Assembly (NCBI GenBank): GCA_013360195.1
Contig: JABWCQ010000021.1
Span: forward strand, 1 to 44,400
Length of the DNA stretch: 44,400 nucleotides
DNA from: a bacterium
GTDB lineage: Bacteria > Electryoneota > RPQS01
Reading direction: 5' to 3'
A program made the translations under genes and the position numbers. The notes under the pieces are model-generated. The model was not told the DNA's origin. It made no database searches and saw only the letters and a program-made list of their open reading frames with translations. Shown one piece after another: positions 35,155 through 42,826 of the stretch (its first letter is position 1; each line of letters begins with the position of its first letter).

Positions 35155-35186
35155 CAAAAAAATGCCCGAACTTTGCAGTCCGGGCA
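35155..35186 (-). terminator. Terminator of the arsenical operon
   Basis: On the minus strand TGCCCG pairs with CGGGCA around an imperfect stem (35163-35186), followed by a run of seven or more T (the A-run at 35155-35162). It closes the arsG-end of the operon. Confidence 0.8.
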
Positions 35187-35208
35187 ATGCGAAGGTGATT
35201 TTTTTAGG

Positions 35209-35904
35209 TCAGGTCAGCCAGCCAAGAGTATATTTCAGTGACATGTATATGCCCACACAAATGAACACAATCGCCGTGCCCAGACGTGCCCACTTCTCAA
35301 AGGAAGACAGTCGGTTAAACAGTCTGCCGGTGGCCTGCGCGCTAAACACAATCACTCCCGCAAAGATCAACACGGGCAGAGCTGTTCCAACACCGTAGAC
35401 AGAGGGGAAAATGGTTATTGACTCGTGCTGGACGGCCAGTGGAACAAGGCTGCCGAAAAACAGCGCCGCCGAAACCGGACAAAATGAGATCGCGAAGATT
35501 GCTCCCAGCAACAAAGCGCCCACACCGCCCCAAAGTTCCGCGCGTTTCGCCAGCCGTTCAATCCAGCCGCTTCCGCTCGCAATCGGCAGCTTTATCCAAC
35601 CGGCCAGAATCACTCCTATCACTATCAGGAATGGCCCCAACCACTGATGCATGTAGCGTTGGAGGCCAAAGGAGAGCTTTGACAACGACAGCACGCTCCA
35701 CACCACCAGTGCGCCGACAATCACATAGGCCAGCATTCTCCCCACGGTATAGAGCACTCCCACCCAAAGCGCGCTGCGCGGTGAATCCGCACGCCTGGCC
35801 ACAAATGAAACAGCCGCAATATTGGTCGCAAGCGGACACGGACTGATGGACGTCAGGATGCCCAGCCATAACGCCGTTCCCAAACCAAGGATGAAGTCGT
35901 TCAT
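35209..35904 (-). CDS. ArsG-like efflux permease (CcdA/DsbD-type fold)
   Basis: A 231-residue inner-membrane protein with six spans, built like the cytochrome c biogenesis/DsbD transmembrane family. LTSISPCPLATNIAAVSF (paired with FAISFCPVSAALFFGSL) puts one Cys-Pro in each half of an internal pseudo-repeat, the arrangement of ArsG-type aminobenzyl-arsenical efflux permeases. It starts right after the stop of the ArsF-like gene (TAA then ATG) and ends the operon. The order permease-thioredoxin-ArsF-ArsG supports an organoarsenical detoxification role; a thiol-reductant exporter is the alternative. Confidence 0.78.
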   Translation of the reverse strand: MNDFILGLGTALWLGILTSISPCPLATNIAAVSFVARRADSPRSALWVGVLYTVGRMLAYVIVGALVVWSVLSLSKLSFGLQRYMHQWLGPFLIVIGVILAGWIKLPIASGSGWIERLAKRAELWGGVGALLLGAIFAISFCPVSAALFFGSLVPLAVQHESITIFPSVYGVGTALPVLIFAGVIVFSAQATGRLFNRLSSFEKWARLGTAIVFICVGIYMSLKYTLGWLT

Positions 35905-36330
35905 TTAGCTGCCGACGAATGCCGTGACCTCAGTCTGGACATACTTTTTGAATGCCGCTTCGTCGTTCAGCAATTCCCAGATTTTGTCGCAATTCTTCCA
36001 CTTCGTCTGCCTGCCGTTTTCATACCGCACGAGCACAAGCGCCTTGGTGAATAGTTTGAAGTCGTCCACGAAGTGCGCGTTCTCTTCTTCGTCGAGATTT
36101 TTCACCATCCAAGCAAGTTCGCCGGTCGCAAGTTTGTCCGCAAATCCGTGCTGGATGGCTTCGTGTGAATACTTTTCGAGCGTCATGCAGTTTGAGCAAC
36201 GATAGGTGCTGCAAAAATAATAGGCCACGTTGGTGACTTGCGGTGACGTTGAATCAGCGACCGCCGGGTCTTCGGCAAATAACGGCACCGCTATCGCGAA
36301 TAGCATCGTAACTGCGAGAAGTCTAAGCAC
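35905..36330 (-). CDS. ArsF-like periplasmic/exported protein
   Basis: A 141-residue protein. The N-terminus is a signal peptide (MLRLLAVTMLFAIAVPLFA then EDP). The mature part opens with VAYYFCSTYRCSNCMTLEKY, a C-x4-C-x2-C set in a thioredoxin-like fold, and continues LVRYENGRQTKWKNCDKIWELL. This matches the ArsF family described as a nitroarsenical reductase subunit in the arsEFG cluster. The start overlaps the thioredoxin gene stop by 8 bases, so they are coupled. The family call is from memory of the motif and from neighbours; activity is inferred. Confidence 0.75.
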   Translation of the reverse strand: MLRLLAVTMLFAIAVPLFAEDPAVADSTSPQVTNVAYYFCSTYRCSNCMTLEKYSHEAIQHGFADKLATGELAWMVKNLDEEENAHFVDDFKLFTKALVLVRYENGRQTKWKNCDKIWELLNDEAAFKKYVQTEVTAFVGS

Positions 36331-36580
36331 TTTGCTTCCCTCCCGCTGCTTGCATTAGAAGATTCTGCAATTCTGATTCTGCCGGTATTCTGCCTGAAAC
36401 AAGCACCTGTCCGTCCACCACCAGCGCAGGGGTCATCATCACACCTGCGGCCAGAATTGCATTCAAGTCCGTTATCTTTTCAAATGTGTAATCAAGCTCT
36501 TGTTTCTTCGCAACCTGTTCCGTCAATTCGGCCAACTTGTTGCATTTCGGGCAGCCTGTGCCCATCACTTGTACTTTCAA
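36323..36580 (-). CDS. Small thioredoxin-like protein (ArsE-like, MTH895 type)
   Basis: An 85-residue cytosolic redox protein of the MTH895/TM0996 glutaredoxin-like family. The TTG at 36580 gives the usual start MKVQVMGTGCPKCNKLAEL with the CPKC active site at residues 10-13. AGVMMTPALVVDGQVLVSGRIP holds the conserved cis-Pro. AGGAG lies about 9 bases before the TTG; the longer GTG start at 36616 would add a non-homologous stretch overlapping the permease gene and is less likely. It lies between the permease and ArsF-like genes and probably supplies electrons to them. Confidence 0.85.
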   Translation of the reverse strand: MKVQVMGTGCPKCNKLAELTEQVAKKQELDYTFEKITDLNAILAAGVMMTPALVVDGQVLVSGRIPAESELQNLLMQAAGGKQSA

Positions 36581-36591
36581 TGCCTGGTCTC

Positions 36592-37860
36592 CTATACTGT
36601 CATTCCATAAATCCACCCGCTTAGAGTGGCCATAATGATAACTAATAAAACAAATGCTACTGTCTTGCGTGTACCCAAGATCGTCTGAATTACGAGCATG
36701 CTGGGCAGAGACAGTGCGGGACCTGCCAGCAGCAGCGCCAGTCCCGGCCCCTTCCCCATGCCACTGCCAATCAATCCTTGCAATATCGGCACTTCTGTCA
36801 ACGTTGCAAAATACATAAACGCACCCGCGACCGATGCAAAGAAGTTTGCGAAAAGCGAGTTGCCGCCGACGAGATTGCTTATCCAGACTGAAGGAATAAG
36901 TCCTTCATGCTCAGGTCTGCCCAACAGGAATCCGGCGGCAAGAATGCCAAGCAGAAGCAACGGCATAATCTGCTTCGCAAATCCCCAAGTCGCATCCAAC
37001 CACTCCCGGCCAGCGCCGTCCGAGAACCCGAGGATAACCGACAATACTGCAACTGCCAGCAGGAACGTCGCCTGCGGATACTGCGGCAGCAGATGGGCAC
37101 TCGCAAAAACAAGGACTGTTCCCGAGGCTGTCTGCCACAGCTTTATGCCCATCATTCGCGTCATCTGCAAACCCATAAGCACCGTAAGCACCCCCGTTAG
37201 CCACCACTTCCATGGGTAAAGACTTGTCGTTTCTCCGAGTGTCGCGGCAATCAATATCGATATCAGGGTCGCAAACCATAATACGGTCAGTCCGGTCGAT
37301 TGCGCTGCCGGCGTGTCCCGCGAAACGGCCTTGTTACGCTCCGTCTCTTCTTGATGAAACAGTTTCGCCATCAATAAACCGATGAATACCGAAAACGAAA
37401 CAGCGCCAATTGTACGTGCGATGCCCATTTCCATTCCGAGCACTCTTGCGGTCAGAACAATTGCCAGCACGTTGATTGCCGGACCTGCATACAGAAATGC
37501 AGTTGCCGGGCCAAGCCCTGCACCCATCTTGTATATTCCCCCGAACAAGGGCAATACCGTACATGAACAGACAGCCAACACGCTTCCGGATACAGATGCA
37601 ACTCCGTAAGCTACGATTTTGTTCGCACCCGCACCCAAATGTTTCAATACGGCTCCCGAACTGACAAAAGTCCCAATGGCACCTGCGATGAAGAGTGCAG
37701 GTATCAGGCACAAGATGACATGCTCGCGAGCATACCACTTTGTCAAGGCGAATGCTTCCCCTACTGCACCGTCAAAACGCGGATTCTCCAGAGGAAGAAA
37801 ATAGGCTGCCGCAAATAGCCCCGCAGTCCAGGTAAGCGGCTTCAGCTCACTCTTTAGCAT
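36592..37860 (-). CDS. ArsP-like permease (DUF318 family)
   Basis: A 422-residue inner-membrane permease with ten or so spans, from the ArsP/DUF318 family linked to efflux of trivalent organoarsenicals. Visible are GTFVSSGAVLKHLG, the Cys-rich loop SVLAVCSCTVLPLFGGIYKMG, LYAGPAINVLAIVLTARV and, in the second half, FMYFATLTEVPILQGLIGSGMG and LLLAGPALSLPSMLVI. The start is placed at the ATG at 37860: an ATG at 37911 is upstream of the predicted transcription start and inside the promoter. No ribosome binding site is seen, so the mRNA may be near-leaderless in effect. It is the first gene of the operon. Confidence 0.85.
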   Translation of the reverse strand: MLKSELKPLTWTAGLFAAAYFLPLENPRFDGAVGEAFALTKWYAREHVILCLIPALFIAGAIGTFVSSGAVLKHLGAGANKIVAYGVASVSGSVLAVCSCTVLPLFGGIYKMGAGLGPATAFLYAGPAINVLAIVLTARVLGMEMGIARTIGAVSFSVFIGLLMAKLFHQEETERNKAVSRDTPAAQSTGLTVLWFATLISILIAATLGETTSLYPWKWWLTGVLTVLMGLQMTRMMGIKLWQTASGTVLVFASAHLLPQYPQATFLLAVAVLSVILGFSDGAGREWLDATWGFAKQIMPLLLLGILAAGFLLGRPEHEGLIPSVWISNLVGGNSLFANFFASVAGAFMYFATLTEVPILQGLIGSGMGKGPGLALLLAGPALSLPSMLVIQTILGTRKTVAFVLLVIIMATLSGWIYGMTV

Positions 37861-37885
37861 CAGTAAAAATATAAATATAGCGTAT

Positions 37886-37903
37886 TTTCGTAATAATACG
37901 AAA
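37886..37903. promoter_or_regulatory. Perfect inverted repeat, candidate ArsR-type operator
   Basis: TTTCGTA (37886-37892), ATAA, TACGAAA (37897-37903) is a perfect 7-4-7 inverted repeat. It covers the -10 box of the arsenical operon promoter, the position expected for a repressor site. Dimeric ArsR/SmtB regulators bind short AT-flanked inverted repeats like this. No arsR gene is in the window. Confidence 0.6.
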
Positions 37904-37921
37904 TAGCGCAAGAAGAGTCAA
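37893..37921 (-). promoter_or_regulatory. Sigma70-like promoter of the arsenical operon
   Basis: On the minus strand TTGACT (37921-37916), a 17-base spacer and TATTAT (37898-37893). Both boxes match five of six consensus positions. Transcription would start near 37886, giving a leader of about 26 bases to the ATG at 37860. Confidence 0.7.
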
Positions 37922-38020
37922 TTGATTCGGCTTTAGAATCATCATTCCGTAAGCTTGTCACACAAGCATGCTTTTCCGCCGAATGGCTTACCATTCTGCA
38001 CAATGCTTCATTCTGTATCA

Positions 38021-38049
38021 TTGCCTCTCAGAGTGGATTTCATTACATT
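38021..38049 (+). promoter_or_regulatory. Possible promoter of aminotransferase gene
   Basis: TTGCCT (38021-38026), 17 bases, TACATT (38044-38049). A short inverted repeat GAGAAA-GACCA-TTTCTC lies just downstream at 38064-38080, around or after the predicted transcription start, and could be a regulatory site. Confidence 0.4.
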
Positions 38050-38133
38050 TTCATTGTTGTAGTGAGAAAGACCATTTCTCTCGTTAACTTAATATTTTCA
38101 ATAAACTACGTTTACAAACGGAGATTTATACCC

Positions 38134-39222
38134 ATGCACGACCGCCTCTTTATTCCCGGCCCCGTCGAAGTCCGACCCGAACTCCTGAAAGCCGTCGCCA
38201 GTCCGCAAGTCGGGCACCGCACTCAGGCTTACATGGACGTTCACTCGGCCACCATTCCTTTACTCAAGAAAATACTCTATACCGAACAGGAAGTTTTGCT
38301 CTTCACCTGCTCGGCCACCGGAGTCATGGAAGGCTCCCTGCGCAATCTCTGCCAGAAGAAAGCTCTACTTACGGTCAACGGCGCGTTTTCCAAACGCTGG
38401 TATCAGATTGCCGGTTTCAACGGCATCCCCGCCGACAAACTCGAAGTCCCGATGGGCAAAGCTGTTATGCCCGAAGATCTGGACAAGGCTCTGGCTACCG
38501 GACAGTATGACGTTTTCTGCGCGGTTTTCAATGAAACTTCGACCGGCGTGCGCGCACCGCTGGAGAAGTATTCCGAAGTCCTGAAGAAGTATCCCGATGT
38601 GATGTTCTGTGTGGACGCCGTCTCGGCCATGGCGGGAGACAAAATCGAAACCGATAAACTCGGCCTCGATGTGTGTCTCGCAGGCACGCAGAAGTGTTGG
38701 GGATTGCCGACCGGCATGTGCGTCACGATGATTTCGAATAAAGCCATGGCAAAAGCCGCGACCGCCAAGGCTCCGGGCTACTATGTCAATTTCGTGGATG
38801 CGAAAAAGTATAATGACAAGCATCAGACACCGCACACGCCCGCGATTCCGATTCTCTTCGGTTTGCACGCGCAGTGCAACCATATAGTGAACGTAGAAGG
38901 TCTCGACAATCGCTGGAAACGTCATCTCGACATGCAGAAGCTCACGCATCAGTGGGTGAAGGAAGCCGGTTTTGAACTCTTCCCCGAGAAGGGTTACGAG
39001 TCGGTCACGCTCTCGTGCATCAAGAAGCCCGATGGGTTTGATTTCAAAACTCTGAACGGTCAACTCTCGAAGAAGCATCATTGCGTTATCTCCAACGGTT
39101 ATGGAGATATCAAGGAGCAGACGTTCCGCATCGCGCACATGGCTGATACCACGGTGGACGAAATGAAGCAGCTCTTCAAGTGGATTGACGCGATTCTCGC
39201 CGAAACCCACGTTTCCGCATAA
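38134..39222 (+). CDS. Class V PLP-dependent aminotransferase (alanine/serine-glyoxylate type)
   Basis: A 362-residue cytosolic aminotransferase. The ATG at 38134 follows GGAG at 38120-38123 and gives the family start MHDRLFIPGPVEVRPELL. FTCSATGVMEGSLRNL contacts the cofactor phosphate, VDAVSAMAGD holds Asp161 that pairs with the PLP nitrogen, and AGTQKCWGLPTG holds the Schiff-base Lys187. Length and motifs fit alanine-glyoxylate / serine-pyruvate aminotransferases (also the 'soluble hydrogenase subunit' group). Use as a phosphoserine aminotransferase is possible. It is transcribed alone, with a strong terminator behind it. Confidence 0.93.
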   Translation: MHDRLFIPGPVEVRPELLKAVASPQVGHRTQAYMDVHSATIPLLKKILYTEQEVLLFTCSATGVMEGSLRNLCQKKALLTVNGAFSKRWYQIAGFNGIPADKLEVPMGKAVMPEDLDKALATGQYDVFCAVFNETSTGVRAPLEKYSEVLKKYPDVMFCVDAVSAMAGDKIETDKLGLDVCLAGTQKCWGLPTGMCVTMISNKAMAKAATAKAPGYYVNFVDAKKYNDKHQTPHTPAIPILFGLHAQCNHIVNVEGLDNRWKRHLDMQKLTHQWVKEAGFELFPEKGYESVTLSCIKKPDGFDFKTLNGQLSKKHHCVISNGYGDIKEQTFRIAHMADTTVDEMKQLFKWIDAILAETHVSA

Positions 39223-39233
39223 ATCAACAAACC

Positions 39234-39270
39234 GTCGCGGCGGCCTAAAGGCCGCCGCGACTCTCATTTT
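39234..39270 (+). terminator. Rho-independent terminator
   Basis: GTCGCGGCGGCCT (39234-39246) pairs with AGGCCGCCGCGAC (39249-39261), followed shortly by TTTTT. Ends the aminotransferase transcript. Confidence 0.85.
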
Positions 39271-39287
39271 TCGCAAGGGGAGGTTTG

Positions 39288-39818
39288 GTGAAAGGTTCGA
39301 AGTTCATTTTGCTGTGCGCCGCATTAGCCATCATCGGCTATTTCCTGTACGGCATGCTGTGGCAGGTTGCCCCGCCTGAGCCTGAGGTTCGAGACGGAAG
39401 TGGTTTGCTGCCCGGCGAAGTTAACGACCCGAATTGGCCTGTGCCGATTATCGCCTGGGCCCGTGACAGCACCTGCTCGGACTCCACAAAGTGTCCGCCA
39501 ACCGGAGAGGGCTGCGCGTTCAAGAACTTCACCGTCAAGAAGGATACAACCTACTATCTCACGGTCATGTATTTCAACGGTGATACACTGACTCCGACTT
39601 GCCGGACATGCGGAACCGTGTACGGTGACCGCAATGTCATTGCCAATTTGGTAACGGCTTGCCCGACCGGCGGGCCGTGGGTAACTACGATGAACCTCAA
39701 GCCGGGCATCACGTACACCGTCGAAGCCTGTTTGCAGACCTGTCCCAATGTCCCCGGCTGTAAATGCGGTGAAAATCCGCTGTCTGACGCCGTTGTGTCT
39801 ATGCGACGGCTGTTTTAG
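39288..39818 (+). CDS. Cys-rich exported or membrane-anchored hypothetical protein
   Basis: About 176 residues, starting with GTG at 39288 behind AAGGGGAGG. Residues 5-26 are hydrophobic (FILLCAALAIIGYFLYGMLW), a signal anchor or uncleaved signal. The rest carries ten cysteines in CxxC-like and paired patterns (STCSDSTKCPPTGEGC, TCRTCG, CLQTCPNVPGCKC), which suggests disulphides in a periplasmic or surface domain. The fold may be beta-rich (KKDTTYYLTVMYFNGD). No family is recognised. It lies between the aminotransferase terminator and a sorted exoprotein. Confidence 0.72.
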   Translation: MKGSKFILLCAALAIIGYFLYGMLWQVAPPEPEVRDGSGLLPGEVNDPNWPVPIIAWARDSTCSDSTKCPPTGEGCAFKNFTVKKDTTYYLTVMYFNGDTLTPTCRTCGTVYGDRNVIANLVTACPTGGPWVTTMNLKPGITYTVEACLQTCPNVPGCKCGENPLSDAVVSMRRLF

Positions 39819-39917
39819 CTCGGTCCAAGTTCGCTTTTCCTGCGGTGGGTCCCGCAAATACGTCTGCGCCGAGCGTGGGCATCCTTGCCCCGCCGGAATC
39901 AGAAAAAGGTGAGTCTT

Positions 39918-41291
39918 ATGTGGTATTTTATTTTGTTTCTTATCGCAACGAGCGCTATCGCTCAGCCAGTCTGGGGGCCGTATGTGGTCCACAATGCAGA
40001 CTCAACTATCCAAGACGTTGAACTTTGTGTGCGTGGAGATACGGCGGATATAGTTTTAGTCACTGACGAAAGCGTTTCCGTCCACATTTCGCACAACATG
40101 GATTCTCAACAGAATTCTGAACCCGTTTCTCTTGTGTTAAACGAGACGCTCCGCTTCAGATATCTTGCAGATATGACCGCAGTGTCGTCTCAACAATGGG
40201 TCTGTTTGTTGCACCAAAATTCCAGAGCACACTGGGGTTACGGAACTTTTCACTTTTCAACAGAGATTCTTTATGGCAATTCTGTTGAGTTTTCTTTGCT
40301 GAATGTTGAAACCAGTAGCTACATTGATGCTCCGGTCTTCCATTCCGGAAGTTGGACTGAAAGCCATTCTTTGTCTTGGAACAACAACAGAATTGGAATA
40401 GCCTATGTAGTTGCAGATATCGGCCCATTTGACGTGGGTTATGGCTGGGTCTATCATGAATTCGATGACTCACTGAATTCATTGTTCAATGAGTTCAATC
40501 TACTTGGTTCCACTTACAACGATCCGTACAATCGAGCAATCGGAATTCCACTGCCCGGTGACAGTTTGCTATACTTTTCTGAGTTTGGATTTGCTGGCGG
40601 TGACAATTTCTTCCTCGGCCTGATTTCAGATCTTTGGGAAAATTCACACTACTCGTTTGTTCGCTGTGGAGACTCAGAGTTGCTACGCGCGATGTATGTT
40701 ACGCCGCACGGTCGAATCATCGCGACATTTATAGACAACAGCCTGAAACAACTTATTCCCGGCAATGAACACGAAGTTGAGTGTAGTACGTTTGCATCTC
40801 TTCCCACGGATTGGTCGCCGAGTTGGGCCTTCCATCCCTCTTTCGGCTTCGCGGCTTTGCAAGTTACTCCCGGCGCGCTGCTGCTTGCTCGCATCGACAC
40901 TGCGGGCCAAGAAGTCCAACCCGTCGGCGTGCTCTACGAAACGGATGGGCCGCCGTTTATCGTGGACGCAGATGTAACCATCACGGATGATGGTAAAGTC
41001 GTTGCCGTCTGGAGCGAGTACACCGATTGGAATGAAGGTCCGCACTCGCTCAAGATCGCATGGACGGAGTGGACAACCTTCCTCGACACTGAAGATCAAT
41101 CTTCACCCGTCATCCCAACCGACCTTTCCTTATCCTCCTACCCGAACCCGTTTAACAGCACCGTAACCATCAAATATGACTTACCTGTAAGCGCGGATGT
41201 CCGATTGGATGTGTTCGACATACAAGGCCGCCTTGCGGCGACATTGTTTAATAACTTCGGGCGTGTATTTTGCGCGGCTCACGTCTTCTGA
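39918..41291 (+). CDS. Secreted protein with frame-disrupted sorting tail
   Basis: A 457-residue exoprotein as read. The ATG at 39918 behind AAGGTGAG gives the signal peptide MWYFILFLIATSAIA then QPVWGPYVV. The body (20-400) is related to the next gene's product and may be a beta-propeller-like surface protein. The sorting tail begins at about residue 407 (SYPNPFNSTVTIKYDL, VFDIQGRLAATLFNNF) and then breaks. The frame in use ends after eight unrelated residues, while the next frame reads GVYFARLTSSDVQ and ends HKLLYMK at 41328. Compared with the neighbour, about 17 codons of the tail are missing and the frame is shifted at about 41260. Export by the type IX route is probably lost unless this is a sequence error. 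Confidence 0.8.
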   Translation: MWYFILFLIATSAIAQPVWGPYVVHNADSTIQDVELCVRGDTADIVLVTDESVSVHISHNMDSQQNSEPVSLVLNETLRFRYLADMTAVSSQQWVCLLHQNSRAHWGYGTFHFSTEILYGNSVEFSLLNVETSSYIDAPVFHSGSWTESHSLSWNNNRIGIAYVVADIGPFDVGYGWVYHEFDDSLNSLFNEFNLLGSTYNDPYNRAIGIPLPGDSLLYFSEFGFAGGDNFFLGLISDLWENSHYSFVRCGDSELLRAMYVTPHGRIIATFIDNSLKQLIPGNEHEVECSTFASLPTDWSPSWAFHPSFGFAALQVTPGALLLARIDTAGQEVQPVGVLYETDGPPFIVDADVTITDDGKVVAVWSEYTDWNEGPHSLKIAWTEWTTFLDTEDQSSPVIPTDLSLSSYPNPFNSTVTIKYDLPVSADVRLDVFDIQGRLAATLFNNFGRVFCAAHVF

Positions 41292-41347
41292 CGTTCAGGT
41301 GACACACAAGCTTCTGTACATGAAATAGTCTCCGGTCAGGAACCAAG

Positions 41348-41374
41348 CAATAGCATTCCTTGAGAATGCTATTG
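41348..41374 (+). terminator. Hairpin between the two exoprotein genes
   Basis: CAATAGCATTC (41348-41358) pairs perfectly with GAATGCTATTG (41364-41374) around CTTGA, followed by a T-rich stretch. A likely terminator or attenuator. Confidence 0.65.
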
Positions 41375-41405
41375 TTCAGTTTCACCATCACCCTTGGAGG
41401 GGACT

Positions 41406-42809
41406 ATGCATCGCTTCATCTTCGCACTGCTGCTGGTCACACACACTTCGATCGCGCAAGAGGTCAGAGGACCGTATGATCTGCTCGTTCCTGCTACCAC
41501 GTATTCTGAAGTCCGTATAGCCTCGGCAAGTCCGGATACCGTGGAGTTTGTTTCATTGAGTTCGGTGAATGGTCTCGCATTTTGGGCGTTTTCTCAATCC
41601 GGCGACTCGCTGCTGAACACTCCCGTATATGTCGTCCCGTCGCCCGAAGGCTGGTACTCGTCGTACCACGGTCCAATTCCGTTGTCAGACGGTTGGGCAC
41701 TGCTAACTTATCAGGTGTTGGGCCATACGGATTTCGACTATGGGTACAACAGGCTGATCCTCGTCAGGTCGCATGACGGCATTATTTCAACGTCCGTTTT
41801 GGATTCAGGACGTACGCATCCCTTTTGGCGAGACAGTCTCTACAGAGAATCGACGAATTTCCACATTGCGCCGCGCCATGACGGCGGGTTCTTCGTTGGG
41901 AGGTCGATAAGTTACGCGGCTCAAGACTCCACGGGCCAGTGGAGCCTGCGTTATTTAAGAGAGCTTCGGGAATACACTTATCCGGATTCCGCTCCCGTTT
42001 TTCGTGAATACCCTTGTCATGGCTCTATACTCTCGCTTGGAGCGGACACCATCTTGTTTGCGAATTTCTACTTGCCCGATGAGAACTCAATCGAAGCCTG
42101 CCTGGCAACCAGAAACGAGCACTGGATACTCCCAGTGTGGCATGATTGCGTAATTCGGAGTTACGGCATGTTGTACAACGCATATCATGGGCTGCGCCTG
42201 CTGACAGGGTATTCACCGATTCTCCAGCTTAAGCAGCTCACCTTTGACGGAAACTGCAACCTCATTTCCGAAGTCAACGCGGTCGCCGAACGTGTCATTT
42301 CACACAGCAGTTTTGGGTACGCCTTGGTCACATCCGGCGAACCGGCTTTGTTTGGCCAAATAGACGCCGATGGAGCATTGATCCGAGAACCTGCACCCTT
42401 CAACAGTTCGATTCACCGCTTTAAAGACCTGTATTTGGATGACAGCGGTGACACATATGTTCTGTGGGAATACTGGAGCGGGTGGGGATACATCTACCGC
42501 TTCATGGCCATCCCTTGGTATGCCGTGCTTGACTCGCCTGAAGACAACTTGCCGACCGTCCCGGGTGATCTGTCCCTATCGAGCTTCCCCAACCCGTTTA
42601 ACAGCGCCGTAACCATGACCGCAGGTGAGATGAGTCTGAAAGTGTTCGATATACAGGGCCGGATTGTGACGACGCTCTGCGATGAGTTTGCCCGCGCCGG
42701 AACGCACGAACTGAATTGGTCGCCCGAATCACAAGCAAGCGGCGTCTATTTGTTTAATCTACGATCGCCTGCGGGTCACACCACACAAAAAGCCCTGTAC
42801 CTCAAATGA
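41406..42809 (+). CDS. Secreted protein with type IX-like C-terminal sorting domain
   Basis: A 467-residue exoprotein. The ATG at 41406 follows GGAGGGGACT; the signal peptide is MHRFIFALLLVTHTSIA then QEVRGPYDLL. The body resembles the preceding protein (xxGPYxL start, repeated WxxxxW/aromatic beta strands) but has no recognised family. The sorting tail is complete from about residue 392: SFPNPFNSAVTMTAGEMSLK, VFDIQGRIVTTL, ELNWSPESQASGVYLFNL, ending KALYLK. It lies 17 bases before the TonB-dependent receptor gene and is probably co-transcribed with it. Confidence 0.85.
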   Translation: MHRFIFALLLVTHTSIAQEVRGPYDLLVPATTYSEVRIASASPDTVEFVSLSSVNGLAFWAFSQSGDSLLNTPVYVVPSPEGWYSSYHGPIPLSDGWALLTYQVLGHTDFDYGYNRLILVRSHDGIISTSVLDSGRTHPFWRDSLYRESTNFHIAPRHDGGFFVGRSISYAAQDSTGQWSLRYLRELREYTYPDSAPVFREYPCHGSILSLGADTILFANFYLPDENSIEACLATRNEHWILPVWHDCVIRSYGMLYNAYHGLRLLTGYSPILQLKQLTFDGNCNLISEVNAVAERVISHSSFGYALVTSGEPALFGQIDADGALIREPAPFNSSIHRFKDLYLDDSGDTYVLWEYWSGWGYIYRFMAIPWYAVLDSPEDNLPTVPGDLSLSSFPNPFNSAVTMTAGEMSLKVFDIQGRIVTTLCDEFARAGTHELNWSPESQASGVYLFNLRSPAGHTTQKALYLK

Positions 42810-42826
42810 ACTGGGGAGTTCACTGA

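Noticed and set aside
37861-37911. Upstream ATG at 37911 as start of the ArsP-like permease
   Set aside because: It lies before the predicted transcription start and would translate the promoter and operator; the ATG at 37860 fits the family start.
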